Made by a program: the position numbers and the translations under genes
DNA from: Lampris incognitus
Taxonomy: Eukaryota > Chordata > Actinopteri > Lampriformes > Lampridae
DNA: 64,000 bases
Reading direction: 5' to 3'
Assembly: GCF_029633865.1 (NCBI RefSeq)
Contig: NC_079212.1
Location: 103,999,473-104,063,472 of the forward strand
Notes under the pieces: model-generated
The model's input: only the letters and a program-made list of their open reading frames with translations
What the model was told of the DNA's origin: nothing
Databases searched by the model: none
In this document: piece after piece, positions 41,200-52,063 of the stretch
Layout: each line of letters starts with the position of its first letter
Numbering within the stretch: the stretch's first letter is position 1

Positions 41200-42429
41200 T
41201 TTTCTTTCTTCTTAATGAAACCGTTGGGCTAAGAGGGCTATGGAGGAGGAAGAAACAGATCAGACAGAATGTGGCTCTGGTTGGAAGGCCATCCCAGGCC
41301 AGCCGAGGGCACAGATGGTGCCAAGGGGTGGACGGATGACATTGTTTCTCAGTCCTGGGATACTGCAATTTGCTGTTCAGCAATTTAATGTGTCTTGAAC
41401 CCAACTCAACTAAGGATCAGTGGATGCTCGCCCTGAAGTATAGCATAAAACATCGTTACGTTACTTGTGTACTGGTAGAAGCTGAAGATGAATTTAACAT
41501 GGACCAGCAGACCAAAGACTTAGACAAACCTCCATGTTGAACATGACATTTGAAATACCCCACTGCCCATTTCCGTTTCCAAATATTAAATTTTGTCAGA
41601 TAGGACTACTTTCCAATGCTATGGTTGGATGTTCTGATTCTGGGGATAGAAAATAAGAGTATGGGAACAGGTGTACACATGACCTGACACAAGACAGTGA
41701 ATCCGTTTGGGATGCAGCCATCTCCTATTATTCTTTGAATAACCATGACCTGACTTGCAGGGCTTAAGTAGACAGTCTGAGTGCACATTCTTCTGCACTC
41801 AGGCTGGTCTGTAGACATGCTAGTTTTTTTCCTGCAAGAGCCACATCACACTCCAGAACACTCCAGAGAGTTGGACCTTGAGTCTCATTCATAGTGCGGC
41901 CAAGAGAGGCGGCTTGGCCCATGAAGAAGATATGTGCAAGCACAAGTATTTGATGGAGCAATTACAAAAGGGCTCTCTTACGCTCTCACTCTCTTTCTTT
42001 GATTGGTAGAGGTAGGCAGTGGTCATCTACCCAAATAGCCTACTTCAATGACTAATTTTATATGATTTAGCCTAGCTAAAATTTCCTCGTCTACTAACCA
42101 TAACATTGTACAGACCCTTCACAGACTCAAAATAGTGCTGGAGCCACAGCAACGCTAGACAGAAACCTCTCACACTCCAAAATAGTGGCAGATAATGTTT
42201 CACCCAGTAAATTATGCAACTCTCCCTTCTCCTCCTAAGCCATCCTCGTGCTAACACTAAGTGTGTTTTTCAAGGACAGGTATTCAAGGAGCTAAAGTAG
42301 GGTTGACCCAGGATGGTTGTCACATTACCAATATCTTGGTTACTACATAGTCACAGTGACAGTTAGTACAGTTACTTGTGTATCTACTTGATCTAAAGCC
42401 AATAATTCTTGGTTTTGTTTATTCAAGGA
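41200..42429. other. Intergenic sequence, nothing recognised
   Basis: No supportable coding frame and no repeat that I can name. Confidence 0.5.
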
Positions 42430-42439
42430 TGCCTCAAAG

Positions 42440-42828
42440 GCAGGCCTATTCCGCTGCCTACCAACACGGGGATCGCCGGTTCGAATCCCCGTGTTACCTC
42501 CGGCTTGCTTGGGCGTCCCTACAGACACAAGCCGGATGTGGGTATGTTTCCTGGTCGTCGCACTAGCACCTCCTCTGGTCGGTCGGGGCGCCAATTCGGG
42601 GGGGGGACTGGGGGGGAATGGCGCGAGCCTCCCACGCACTACGTCCCCCTGGCGAAACGCCTCACTGTCAGGTGAAAAAAAGCGGCTGGTGACTCCACAT
42701 GTATCGGAGGAGGCATGTGGTAGTCTGCAGCCCTCCCGGATCAGCAGAGGGGGTGGGGCAGCAACCGGGACTGCTTGGATGAGTGGGGTAATTGGCCAGA
42801 TACTATTGGGGAGGAAAAAAAAAAAGAT
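42440..42828 (+). mobile_element. SINE family 1, copy K (A-box region missing)
   Basis: The head starts at CAGGCCTATTCCGCTGCC, lacking the GTCCGGGTAGCATAGCGG segment. B box GGTTCGAATCCCCG intact. TSD TGCCTCAAAG at 42430-42439 and 42829-42838. Confidence 0.92.
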
Positions 42829-42838
42829 TGCCTCAAAG

Positions 42839-43824
42839 AGTAAGGACTTTTTTTCTTTGCTTTTTTCATGCCCTTAAGTGAAATTTTAACATTTTGATTG
42901 TTTTAAAACATGTTTGTTGTAATGACATCCAAAAAGTATGAATACTGTTCAGTTAAATAATAATAAAAAAATGACTTTTAGATGCAAAAACAAAATGACT
43001 CGATTTAACTCCTCTGGTGCCACCGGGTTTAAAACGTGCCCTTTTTTAAGCTGAAAATTCATTTAGAAATGACCTCCAATTGGGTTGGTTGTCAGAGGGT
43101 ACCATTAATTGTTGATAACTTTTTTTCTGGACAAAGATGAATGGATAAATGTGATGTGCCCAAGACCTCAAGCTTTTCATTGATTTTGAAATGACTTGTA
43201 TTTTGTCCTTATTTGAAGAAATACACAGGGTTGGAAAAGGGTGAGAGCTGCTCTGCTCCTCTACTAAGGCTGAAGAGGAGGAACTGAAAGAGCCAGAGAC
43301 AAGTCATTCTGTGAATCAAAAATTCAAACAAAAATACAAGTTTGAATGTAGTTTATTATTGTCGTCATTTTAGTGTGTTTTATTGGTGTTATTCCAGCCA
43401 TCCAATATAACAAATCAGAGATCCATTGGCGAGACTCAGGTTGTAGCAGTTAAGGTCGTTTCATTATAAAATGCTATATAAATTGAGAATGTACCTGAAA
43501 GTATAGCAACCTTCTGTAAATGTTCATTTCAAATCTATGAAGATACAAACACTTATTTTCTATGAAAACCTCTCAAACTCATAAAACCACCCATCTCTTA
43601 ATTTCTTGTTCTCTCTTATGGAGACTTGGGTAAATCAGAGTGGTTTCAGAGCAAAATAGCAAGTAAACACACACGAGTAAACTTGTCTTATGTGCAGAAA
43701 AAAATGTAGAATCAGACATTTTTTTTGTAACCTACAACCATCAGGTCCACAGCTCGAGTCTGTAGTCTACATACAGTTCAAGACTGGCATCTAGTGGCTG
43801 GAATACATAGCAAGGCTATTTGGA
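42839..43824. other. Intergenic sequence, nothing recognised
   Basis: AT-rich with no supportable feature. Confidence 0.5.
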
Positions 43825-43828
43825 TTAA

Positions 43829-46066
43829 AGGGCCAGTTCACCCAAAATTAAAATGAAAAATGAAAAATAAAATATTTTCCCACTTACCCCTATCAATGCG
43901 ATGTATCCATCCAGAAAGTTTCAGTATGATCTGGAGAAGTTTGGAGTTGTCTATGGTAAACCTGTCCCCGTTCACCCCAAAATGGTGGAGTTGAATAGAA
44001 ACCGGTTTGTGGGGCTCAAAGTGGCAAAAAAACAAATAAAAAGAATCGAAAAATTCAACAGCAACATGTCTTTCCAGAAACAAGATTATCCATAGATCTA
44101 GTTGTGAAAAGTTTTGTCTATGCCAAAAAACACCAGCTGTCTTTACTTCTCCACCATTGAAGGGTAAAGACTGGTTCTCACCATTGATCCGCAATGTTAA
44201 AAACCCAACTTTGACACCTTCAATTCCATCTATGATCATTTATTCTATGTTTCAGCCCAGCATATAACACAACACAGGTGTTGCCATCGACATTTCTTTA
44301 TACTTCTGTTCTCAGGTGACTGTACGTCTCTTAATAAACTGATCTGATGAAGGGTCACAAAATGCTAACTGGCCAATCAAAGCCAATGATTCTGGGCCCT
44401 CACTGTCTCTCCATCCATATGCTGTAATTCTTTGTCTGTACTCTGGTTCAAATAAGTAGGGTCATGCATAGAAAGTTTCACTTTCTCCCTCAGAATGCAA
44501 TATTTCTTGCTTGTGGAAAGTTGTAGGTTCACCACACTAGGTGACTTTTTTCACTGTCTCAGGGCTGGGCTATTTGTCCATGATGGTCAACAGCCAACGA
44601 GCTCTCCAGTGGAATTAAGATGGCAGTTAAATTGGGAAGTCCTTCATTCTTATGAAAAGCAAATGGTGGTTGAAAATGAAAAGATGATATACGAGTATGA
44701 GTGGGTCTTCTTTTTGATCAGCAGAAACAACAAGCTGCACCAACGGCGACCAGCACTTGTTTGTTGCTTTGTTTTGCACTTTCGCACGATGTTGCTTTCG
44801 TATTCCGGTGTACTTCACTTATATTGGCTACCTGAAATGGGTGACCTCGCAGTATTTCTTGTGGCACATTACAAGGCTGGGATTCATTGTGGGGCCTAAG
44901 GCAGTCTTATTATTTGTCACCCCCAACGAGCTCCAGTCCTTAAGTGTGACATGTTCTCTGACAAAAAATCTTGTATTGTGTACCAAGTCTAAAGAGGAAA
45001 TTCGCTGATTTTCAACCTTATCGCTGTCCATCTGCAACTGGGATAGTACATGAAAAACACCTGCAGTTGTTCCTGATCATCTGTGCAACACTGGGACGGA
45101 AGCCAAAGTGTTTTGTTTTTGTCCGCCAAGTGATGTATTGTGACGTCAGTTGGCAGATGGGAAAACTATAGCATTCCGGGTTTCTTATACTATAATCTAC
45201 CCTAAAGATGCTGCAAAAACCACACCCTCCCTCTCTCGGCTAAGCTACATTTCCAGAGGTGGAAATGACATCCTATAATGGTAGCTCAGACATTTTATCG
45301 ACAGAGATACAGAAGCTTAAATGGAATGCATTCTGGCACATGTAGGTGCTTAGGGAAAGAAACTATAGCATAGCAGAGTTTCTAATACTATAATCTACCC
45401 TAAAGACACTGCATAAACTACACCCTCCTCTCAGCTAAGCTATGGTGGGATGGTGGAAATGACATCTTACACAACTAGCTCGGAGATTTTATCGACAGAG
45501 AAGCTTAAATGCACTGCATTCTGACCCATGTGGGTGCTTTGAGAAAAACTCTGTGAGGAGAAAACACAGATTTCTCCATTAATATAGTATGCAATGAGGA
45601 TTTTATTACTTCAATCAACTACATTACTCATCAATATCGGTGAAATTTCCCTTTAGGGTCACCAAGTCACTAGCTCAGCCCAAATAACAACAGTTTACAT
45701 TCACTTCCTAACCGGGGGGCCCGTATTGGTACAGCACAAACTAGTACGCCTCCTTCTGAGCGGATGTTGACGGTTGTTTTTCGGGAATAACTAACAACAA
45801 AGTTGACAAAACTTTTCACAAGGTCTTTGGATTATAATGTGCAACCCTGTCAATGTTTCTGGAATGAGATGTTGCTGCTGAATTTTTCCAAATGTAATTT
45901 TCTGTCACTTTGAGCTCTACAAACCAATGTTTAACAATCTCCACTGTATTGAAGAGAGACAGCTCTACATAGGTCAACTCTAAACCTCGCCAAATAGCAG
46001 ACTGCACTATAGGGTAAGTGGGAAAACTATTTTATTTTTAATTTGTATTTTGAGTGAACTGATCCT
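43829..46066. mobile_element. piggyBac-like non-autonomous DNA element, 2.2 kb
   Basis: Flanked by TTAA at 43825-43828 and 46067-46070. Termini AGGGCCAGTTCACCCAAAAT and the complement of ATTTTGAGTGAACTGATCCT form inverted repeats that extend about 60 bp (to CCCACTTACCC). Longest frames (for example 44495-44899, 134 aa) match nothing I know. 45165-45360 and 45361-45556 form a ~196-bp tandem duplication. The superfamily is inferred from TTAA only. Confidence 0.72.
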
Positions 46067-46070
46067 TTAA

Positions 46071-46953
46071 ATACAAAAGACATCCTAAAAATATCCTCTC
46101 CTTTAGGGAACAGTAGTTACAACCATGACATTACTTTTCTCTGTAACAAAGTGGAAGTTAAAGGGATAGAAAATGTAAAATGTAGTGTAAATACATGCAT
46201 GGGTTGATATATAACCAACAAGGGAAGTGCGAAGCTTAAATCGGACTGAGGATCACTCCGACAGCCTGCCACCTGTTCTTTGTTGTATGACTAGACATTT
46301 AAATTCTGATCCAGGTGTCAGGCTGCATGGAACCCAGTACAAGAGTGTTTTGAACAATAATAACTGATAGGAAACCTTTAAATGAATGTTAAATGAAAGG
46401 CAGTCATTTTGCTCTAGTTGGCCATTAGTCTGCCTCGCATCTGACTTGATGAAGGGCCACTACAGCAGGATCAGTGCAATTTTGTAAATAGCTAAAAGGT
46501 TTTGTGTGAACACATTTAACCTCTATTACTTTGTGTTGAGAACAGCTCTATCACGATTCAGAAATCAGAAATTATTTCAGAGCAAGTCCACAAGTGTTTG
46601 AAAATAATTCTGTATTTGTTTTAAACTGCTTGGTACCTCAGATAGATAGACAGGCATCTACAATTTCACATAGGGTCAAGTAAGCAGTTAAGTCTTGGAA
46701 AACTACTCAGCCAACTCTTAAATACTTTACAAGCACTTGTTTTGTCTTAAGTGGGCAACCCTATTAGACCAAACCCTATGTGGAAATTAAATTCCAAATA
46801 TGGTCAGACTAAGGTTGGTAACCCCCTAGCAGATAACTGAAATAGCGGATAAGTTATGATGGGTGACAGGGAATATGACTTAAGCAAAGTGAAACTGTCA
46901 CACCTCTGATTATCGTCTGACCAGTGGTCACACTTCTTGCAGTTAACCTTTTC
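46071..46953. other. Intergenic sequence, nothing recognised
   Basis: Unique-looking AT-rich DNA without supportable features. Confidence 0.5.
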
Positions 46954-47070
46954 TAATACCCCTTTCACACTGGCCAAAAAACCCGCTTACAGCCACCTTT
47001 GGTCAGTGTAACATTGACCACCAAAGGCGGATGTTAGCAGGCTTTTTTGGCCAGTGTAAAAGGGGTATTA
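46954..47070. mobile_element. 117-bp foldback MITE
   Basis: TAATACCCCTTTCACACTGG (46954) is inverted at CCAGTGTAAAAGGGGTATTA (ending 47070). The arms pair over most of their length around a central TGTAACATTGA. TA or TTA duplication possible. Superfamily not assigned. Confidence 0.75.
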
Positions 47071-47667
47071 TACAATATTTGAATTTTGCCCTTTTTGCCC
47101 ATCAATGAAACTGCTCAGTAACTGTACTCAGAAGTGAGCAAATTGAATGATTAAGAGTGAGACTATGAGATACATGAGGTAGATTACTTTTTAAAAAGTT
47201 CAAAAAAGCTGTGTCAGTCTGATCTGTTGTAGCATAGCTTGATGAATCTCTTACAAAGAACTGGTTTAAGCAATGATTACATATTAACAATATTATGTTT
47301 ATATATATATATCTACTCATATATTTTTGTAATGTGTGTGTGTGTGGTGTTAGTGTAGATAGCGGGACCGAAAACTAAAGCACTTATGATCCTAATTCTT
47401 TTTGGAGGTGGTAGGTATTGTCTCAGAGAGTAAGGGAAAATCCCAGAAAATTAAAATTATGCATAATTATGCAAAATATGAATTTTTCTAAAAACGGCTA
47501 AAAACCACTTTTCTCGGCGTTTCAGATGATTCTGAGCATTTGGGGGGAGGGAGTTGGAGTGGGGGGGGTTTAGGGGCAGGGGGAAGGTGGTTAGCTGGCA
47601 GGATGAAGAGGAGGGAGATTTAGACGGGTGGATAACCAAACCGCTACATTGTAGCGGGGTTCTTCTA

Positions 47668-47670
<3 letters not shown>
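47071..47670. other. Intergenic sequence, low complexity towards its end
   Basis: Includes TAATTATGCATAATTATGC-like AT palindromes at about 47455-47470 and G-rich sequence at 47538-47620. No element identified. Confidence 0.4.
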
Positions 47671-47704
<34 letters not shown>

Positions 47705-47706
47705 TA

Positions 47707-47780
<74 letters not shown>
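47671..47780. repeat. Compound (TA)n-(TG)n microsatellite
   Basis: (TA)n at about 47671-47700, then (TG)n at about 47710-47778. Confidence 0.95.
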
Positions 47781-47783
<3 letters not shown>

Positions 47784-47859
47784 AGAGCGTTTTTTTTAAA
47801 CCGCCAATGGTGTCGAGAAAAGTGCTCAACAAATGAGGAGCGGAATATTAAGATAGATG

Positions 47860-47938
47860 TAGGAAAAAAAACTTTAATACATAGCAGTACAAGATTGTTT
47901 CATGCGTCGCACCAGCTGATGAGTGCGCGATGAGTGCT
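47860..47938 (-). mobile_element. PLE tail fragment between microsatellites
   Basis: The minus strand reads GCATGAAACAATCTTGTACT then GCTATGTATTAAAG, aligned with GCATGAAACAGGCTTGTACT and CATAAAG of the PLE tail at 63.08 kb. The first hammerhead box is changed to CTGGTGC. The same tail recurs at 63491-63556. Confidence 0.6.
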
Positions 47939-47940
47939 AG

Positions 47941-47942
<2 letters not shown>

Positions 47943-47994
<52 letters not shown>
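47943..47994. repeat. (CA)n microsatellite
   Basis: About 26 CA units immediately after the PLE tail fragment. Confidence 0.95.
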
Positions 47995-47996
<2 letters not shown>

Positions 47997-48517
47997 ACAG
48001 TCTGTCATACAACTCGAGGATCTATTGCTGAATAATGCTGATGAGGTGTGAAATAATCCAAACTACTGTGTGTGTGTTTGGGGGGAGGGGTCTTTACATT
48101 TTAAAAACATAAATTCTAAAGATAACCTCCACAACCAAAACCCTTTTATGTCCTCCAGTCTGAAAACAATACTGTAGTCTTAACTTATGCACCATTAGAC
48201 GTTATACAATAGTAACAGAAAACAGTAATGCTAAGTGAATTACCACCAGAGCCTTCTTTTAAATAAATAAAATCAATTTCAACAAGAGACGTGGTTGTCA
48301 AGTTCCAAGCCCATCATGAGTTTTACAAGAAAATAACTCTTGCATCATTACAGATCATTAGACACAGTTTCATATTATTTTCAAAGAAAAAAACAGGTTG
48401 AATTTGGGATGTCAAATAAAGCAATGTTTCACTTTGGTATAACTTTTGCTATTTCTGTATCTCTGTGGAAGGATCATTAATGGACATTTAATAAATAGCC
48501 AATTAGCTACTGCTACT
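47995..48517. other. Intergenic sequence, nothing recognised
   Basis: No supportable feature. Confidence 0.5.
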
Positions 48518-48526
48518 GGTCACCTG

Positions 48527-49168
48527 TAGCCTGGGAACCGGACGAATATGCAAGCTTACATTTGCTCTGGCATATACGTCTGGCCACCCTCCCGTTCAGA
48601 CAGACTTCCACCTAATCTGGCCCAAGTCGGGCCAATCACAATCGTTTATCTAATATGGGGCGGGTTTGATACGATGACGTACAGCCTTATTTTTTTCCCA
48701 CCCGCATTCCGGGAACTCTGCCTCTGATGTGCGAGTACTCAATTGCCTCGATTCGATTGGTTAGGTTGTTTATGGTTAAGGACAGGGTTAGCCAATCTGA
48801 GGCAGAGTAAGGGGGGGGCGTACAGAGAAGCGCTGTTGGCTGCCGCTGATGTAGAATGGTCTGTTGAGTCCGCTATCATCACAGTATTAAATGAACTGAA
48901 TGGGATATTTTCTCTAAAAGAATAACAAACAACTGTACTCAAAGCTTTTATCGGCAAGAAAGGTGTGTTTGTCGCACTTCCGACAGGATTTGGTAAATGT
49001 TTAAGCACTACGTCACACGTTTCATTGCTCCGATTGGTTGTAGGTCTATCCAATTGCGTCCAGAGGCGTTTTGATTCGCGCCCATTGATAATGCCCGTTG
49101 GAAATTGAAAAAGAACTGAGAGGAGTCAGACTAATACGCATTTACAAATTCATCCAGTTCTCAGGCTA
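48527..49168 (+). mobile_element. Non-autonomous DNA element carrying a RecQ-like helicase fragment
   Basis: The ends TAGCCTGGGAACCGGACGAA and the complement of TTCATCCAGTTCTCAGGCTA are inverted repeats. The 9-bp GGTCACCTG is present on both sides (48518-48526, 49169-49177). Inside, one plus frame reads ELNGIFSLKE, a stop, then KAFIGKKGVFVALPTGFGK, with a Walker A (LPTGFGK at 48977-48997) like that of RecQ/SF2 helicases. The internal stop and the 642-bp length show it cannot make a helicase. The superfamily is not assigned. Confidence 0.78.
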
Positions 49169-49177
49169 GGTCACCTG

Positions 49178-49820
49178 CAGTGAGGGTTCACAATACCTGT
49201 TTGCAGTTACCAATAAATGCTTAATAAAAAGGAGACACTGACTTTCAATACACATCTGCGAGAAGGAATTGTGCTGGGGGCAAGTGTAAAATAAATAAAA
49301 AGGTTTTACCAAGATGAAATATTGCTTTAACATCTGTGCCAGTGGAAAACGATGTTCCTAAATAAAATTATGACTGCATGTGAAAAACCTGATGTTGCCA
49401 TGTCTCATCTATGACACTTATTTTTAACCCAAGTTGTAATACCGATAAACATATGCCGCGGGTATCCTTGTTGTCAGGACGTGTGTGCTAAATTCAGGGC
49501 ATCGGTTGTTTTTAACCGGGAACCTCTCTTCACAGCAATGGCTAATTTCTTTCAAAATTGATTAACAATGACACAGTTTTTACTGTTGGCAAGAGCAATG
49601 AAAGTTTAGCATGTTTTAGCCCTCAGAGTGCTGAGCGCTGGCAGTCAGATTACATAATTTGCAGCACACAAAAGAGCAACGCACTTAGAATGACTTAAGC
49701 CTAAACAGCACTAACCAGCCTCCTCGAGGAGCCGATGCTTCCAGAGACACAATGGGCAAAATAAGCTGTAAATAGCAACTCTCCTATCAACCAGCCAACA
49801 CAAATCAACAGATGTCTTTA
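49178..49820. other. Intergenic sequence, nothing recognised
   Basis: No supportable feature. Confidence 0.5.
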
Positions 49821-49890
49821 TGCATGCTCGATAATCCAGGTAAGAAAATCAAAGAAAGTTGAATTAGTTCATCTGTACACAAAGTTTATT

Positions 49891-49930
49891 GACAGAAACG
49901 TTTCATCGCTCATCTAAGTGACCTCTTCAG
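49891..49930 (-). ncRNA. Hammerhead ribozyme candidate in the left PLE arm
   Basis: Minus strand: CTGAAGA (49930-49924), a helix II region with GTCAC against GCGAT around TTAGATGA, GAAAC (49904-49900), then GTTTCTGTC ending at 49891. Helix III can form as ACG with TGT around TTTC. Helix II has three Watson-Crick pairs, one wobble and one mismatch. Confidence 0.5.
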
Positions 49931-50110
49931 TCTAAATTGACTGCAGGTATCCCCACCCTTATAAACAACACAACGGCATAATTACCAAAACAAACGCTAA
50001 GTTTCATATGCAAAATGCCGTGACCACTAGCTAGAGGTACAACGGCCATGTGTACGATTCACAGAGATTTGGGAATGTTTGCAATCACAACATTGTAAAA
50101 TGGCGACAGA

Positions 50111-50742
50111 TGTACTCTTAGGCTGCGCTGACACAGCGGCTGGGGAAGGGAACGCGTCCCACATTAAGCAGGCCCTGGTTAAGTGTGGTTATCCTAACTG
50201 GTGGGCATTGTCAGGCAATTCAGGAAGACGCCCAAACAGTGCATCAGCCGATCGAAGAGAGGAGGACAACATCTGCCTAATGATTCAGTGATTCCGTATG
50301 TGGCGGGAGTGTCGGAAAAGTTGAGATACATATTTTCCAAACACCGCGTCTCAGTTGCTTTCAAACCCCAAAATATGCCGCGCCGGAAATTAGCCCTCCC
50401 CAGGGATCTGGTCCTCCGGCACAGAGCAATATGGTGTATGCTGTTAAGTGCCGGGATAATTGCCATGACTTGTACATTGGGGAAACTAAACAGATGCTGG
50501 CCAAGAGGATGGCACTACACAGGAGAGCTAACACATCAGGCCAGGACTCCGCAGTCTACACCCATCTACAGGCCAGGGGCCACTCTTTCAAGGATGAGGA
50601 TGTGCACATCCTTGATAAGGAGGAACGCTGGGTTGAAGGGGGTGTTAAAAGGGGCGTCTACGTGAAGAGGGAGACAGATGAGAGTACATCTGTCACAATC
50701 TTACAATGCTGTGATTGCAAACATTCCCCAATCCTCTGTGAA
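50111..50742 (+). pseudogene. PLE reverse transcriptase end plus GIY-YIG endonuclease, frameshifted
   Basis: Three partial frames follow each other: HIKQALVKCGYPNWW, then VIPYVAGVSEKLRYIFSKHR, then VYAVKCRDNCHDLYIGETKQ with MLAKRMALHRR and SGQDSAVYTHLQARGHSF. The last is a GIY-YIG domain (VYAV...LYIG, Arg after LAKR, HLQARGHSF), which PLEs carry C-terminal to the RT. At least two frameshifts (near 50200 and 50440) and the lost N-terminus make it non-functional. It ends in TAG after CKHSPILCE. Confidence 0.8.
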
Positions 50743-50885
50743 TAGTACACATGGCCATTGAAACTCTAGTTAATGGTCACATCTATCTGCATATGAAACC
50801 GATCGTTGGTTTCGGTCGTTATGCCACTGCATTGTTTATAAGGGTGGGGATACCTGCAGTCAGTTGAGACTGAAGAGGTCACTTG

Positions 50886-51287
50886 TGCCCCTTTTCCACT
50901 ACATGATACCGGCTCAACTAGACTCGACTCTACTCGTTTCTGTGTCGTTTTCCATTACCGTAACAGTACCCCCTCAGTGTAGCTGGATTTTCGGCTCTCC
51001 ATTTTTTTATTTTTTTTATTTCAAAATGTACTTTTCCGCTTCGACCACTTCGGTATTTAAAAATGCCGGGTGACATCCCATGCGCTCATTGACGACGCCG
51101 TGACGCAAAAGGACGCAGTGACACGTTTCTCTGACCAATCAGAGATCTGCGTTGGTTTTGGTGCCCGCTCCAGTTTTTCTGGAACCTCGACAAGGGTGGT
51201 AACAGTTACCAAAATGCCGGTACTTTCAGGTAATGAAAAATGATAAAAGGTCGAGTCGAGCCGGTATCATGTAGTGGAAAAGGGGCA
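50886..51287. mobile_element. Harbinger-like MITE, copy 2, inserted in a PLE hammerhead
   Basis: Ends TGCCCCTTTTCCACTACATG and the complement of CATGTAGTGGAAAAGGGGCA. Flanks are TTG (50883-50885) and TTA (51288-51290). The unbroken left PLE arm shows the empty site GGTCAC-TTA-GATGAG, proving a TTA target. Confidence 0.85.
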
Positions 51288-51356
51288 TTAGATGAGAGAT
51301 GAACCGTTTCTGTCAATAAACATTGCATCCAGATGAACTGATTTAACTTTCTTTGA

Positions 51357-51621
51357 CAAATCAAAATAAATTAAAACGAATATGACTAATATAGAAGCCT
51401 GGTCAAAATAACTCCAAGCAAAAAATACAATTAAATCCATTTCACACATTAAAGGACAAAAAAAAAGAAAAGAAAAAAAGTTGCTGGGCAAAAAAGTTTT
51501 GGTGAGTTTCACCCTGACAAGACAACTGAAACATGAAGGATTGCAGAAAACCTAATTCATCCATTAAAGTGTTGGTGAAATCAATCTAATGCAGGATGCA
51601 GTACCAAACTGTGGTGAATTA
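51357..51621. other. Short intergenic stretch, nothing recognised
   Basis: AT-rich, no feature. Confidence 0.5.
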
Positions 51622-51691
51622 TTAAGCTGCAGTAGGCAGTATCTTATAACTTTGGTTGAAATAAATCATTTTGACCATTACATGTCACTAA

Positions 51692-51825
51692 TGTAACCGG
51701 TTATTTTTTAGCCCGGTGCGGGATTCGATACGAGGTGTACTGCACCACAAGGCGACATCACTAACCGCTCGGCTAAAGGGTCAGACCCGTTAACTAGGGA
51801 CTAACGTGTCTTATTAGTAGTTACA
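51692..51825 (-). repeat. 3' LTR of the TRIM-like element, with tRNA-like module
   Basis: 134 bp. Minus strand: A-box-like TAGCCGAGCGGTTAG (51775-51761) and B-box-like GTATCGAATCCCG (51731-51719). The tRNA-like order and spacing resemble a serine-type tRNA. Confidence 0.72.
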
Positions 51826-51928
51826 GTCGTCACCCTCCCCGGAAGCGCGCCCTCGCGCTTTGCTATTCCCGCGCTCCGAAGAAACTTCTGAGGATCTGCA
51901 CACTTCCGGATCCCACCGATGCCCCCAA

Positions 51929-52063
51929 TATAACCGGTTATTTTTTTGCCCGGTGCGGGATTCGATACGCTGTGTACTGCACCACAAGTCGACATCATTA
52001 ACCGCTCGGCTAAAGGGTCAGATCCGTTAGCTAGGGACTAACGTGTCTTATTAGTAGTTTACA
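51929..52063 (-). repeat. 5' LTR of the TRIM-like element, with tRNA-like module
   Basis: 135 bp, about eight substitutions and one indel from the partner. The A-box region is at 52012-51998 and the B-box region at 51968-51956. Its inner end is TATA where the partner has TACA. Confidence 0.72.

Larger units (their letters stand above)
49821..51356 (+). mobile_element. Penelope-like element remnant with ~260-bp inverted ends
   Basis: The left arm (49849-50110) is the inverted copy of the right end (50687-50880 plus 51291-51356). Between them lies the end of a PLE reverse transcriptase and its GIY-YIG domain (50111-50742). The left arm also includes the antisense of the last coding codons, so it is an inverted partial element copy and not a simple terminal repeat. 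A Harbinger MITE (50886-51287) splits the right arm. Confidence 0.78.
51692..52063 (-). mobile_element. Miniature LTR element (TRIM-like) with tRNA-like LTRs
   Basis: Two direct repeats (51692-51825 and 51929-52063, about 93% identical) begin TGT and end ACA on the minus strand and flank a 103-bp interior. On the minus strand the interior starts with TTGGGGGCATCGGTGG, PBS-like just after the 5' LTR, and ends in GGGGAGGGTGACGAC before the 3' LTR, polypurine-like. CTAA at 51688-51691 and 52064-52067 is a 4-bp TSD. There is no coding capacity. Alternative: two SINE monomers flanking a spacer, which would not explain the TG/CA ends and the TSD. Confidence 0.75.

Noticed and set aside
44495..44899. 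134-codon frame inside the TTAA element as a transposase
   Set aside because: No DDE-type or other motif is recognisable and overlapping frames of similar length exist. Kept only as an unexplained interior.
51692..52063. Two tandem tRNA-derived SINEs instead of an LTR element
   Set aside because: TG/CA ends, the CTAA duplication flanking the pair, and PBS- and polypurine-like interior ends fit a TRIM better. The alternative is kept as the refuting test.
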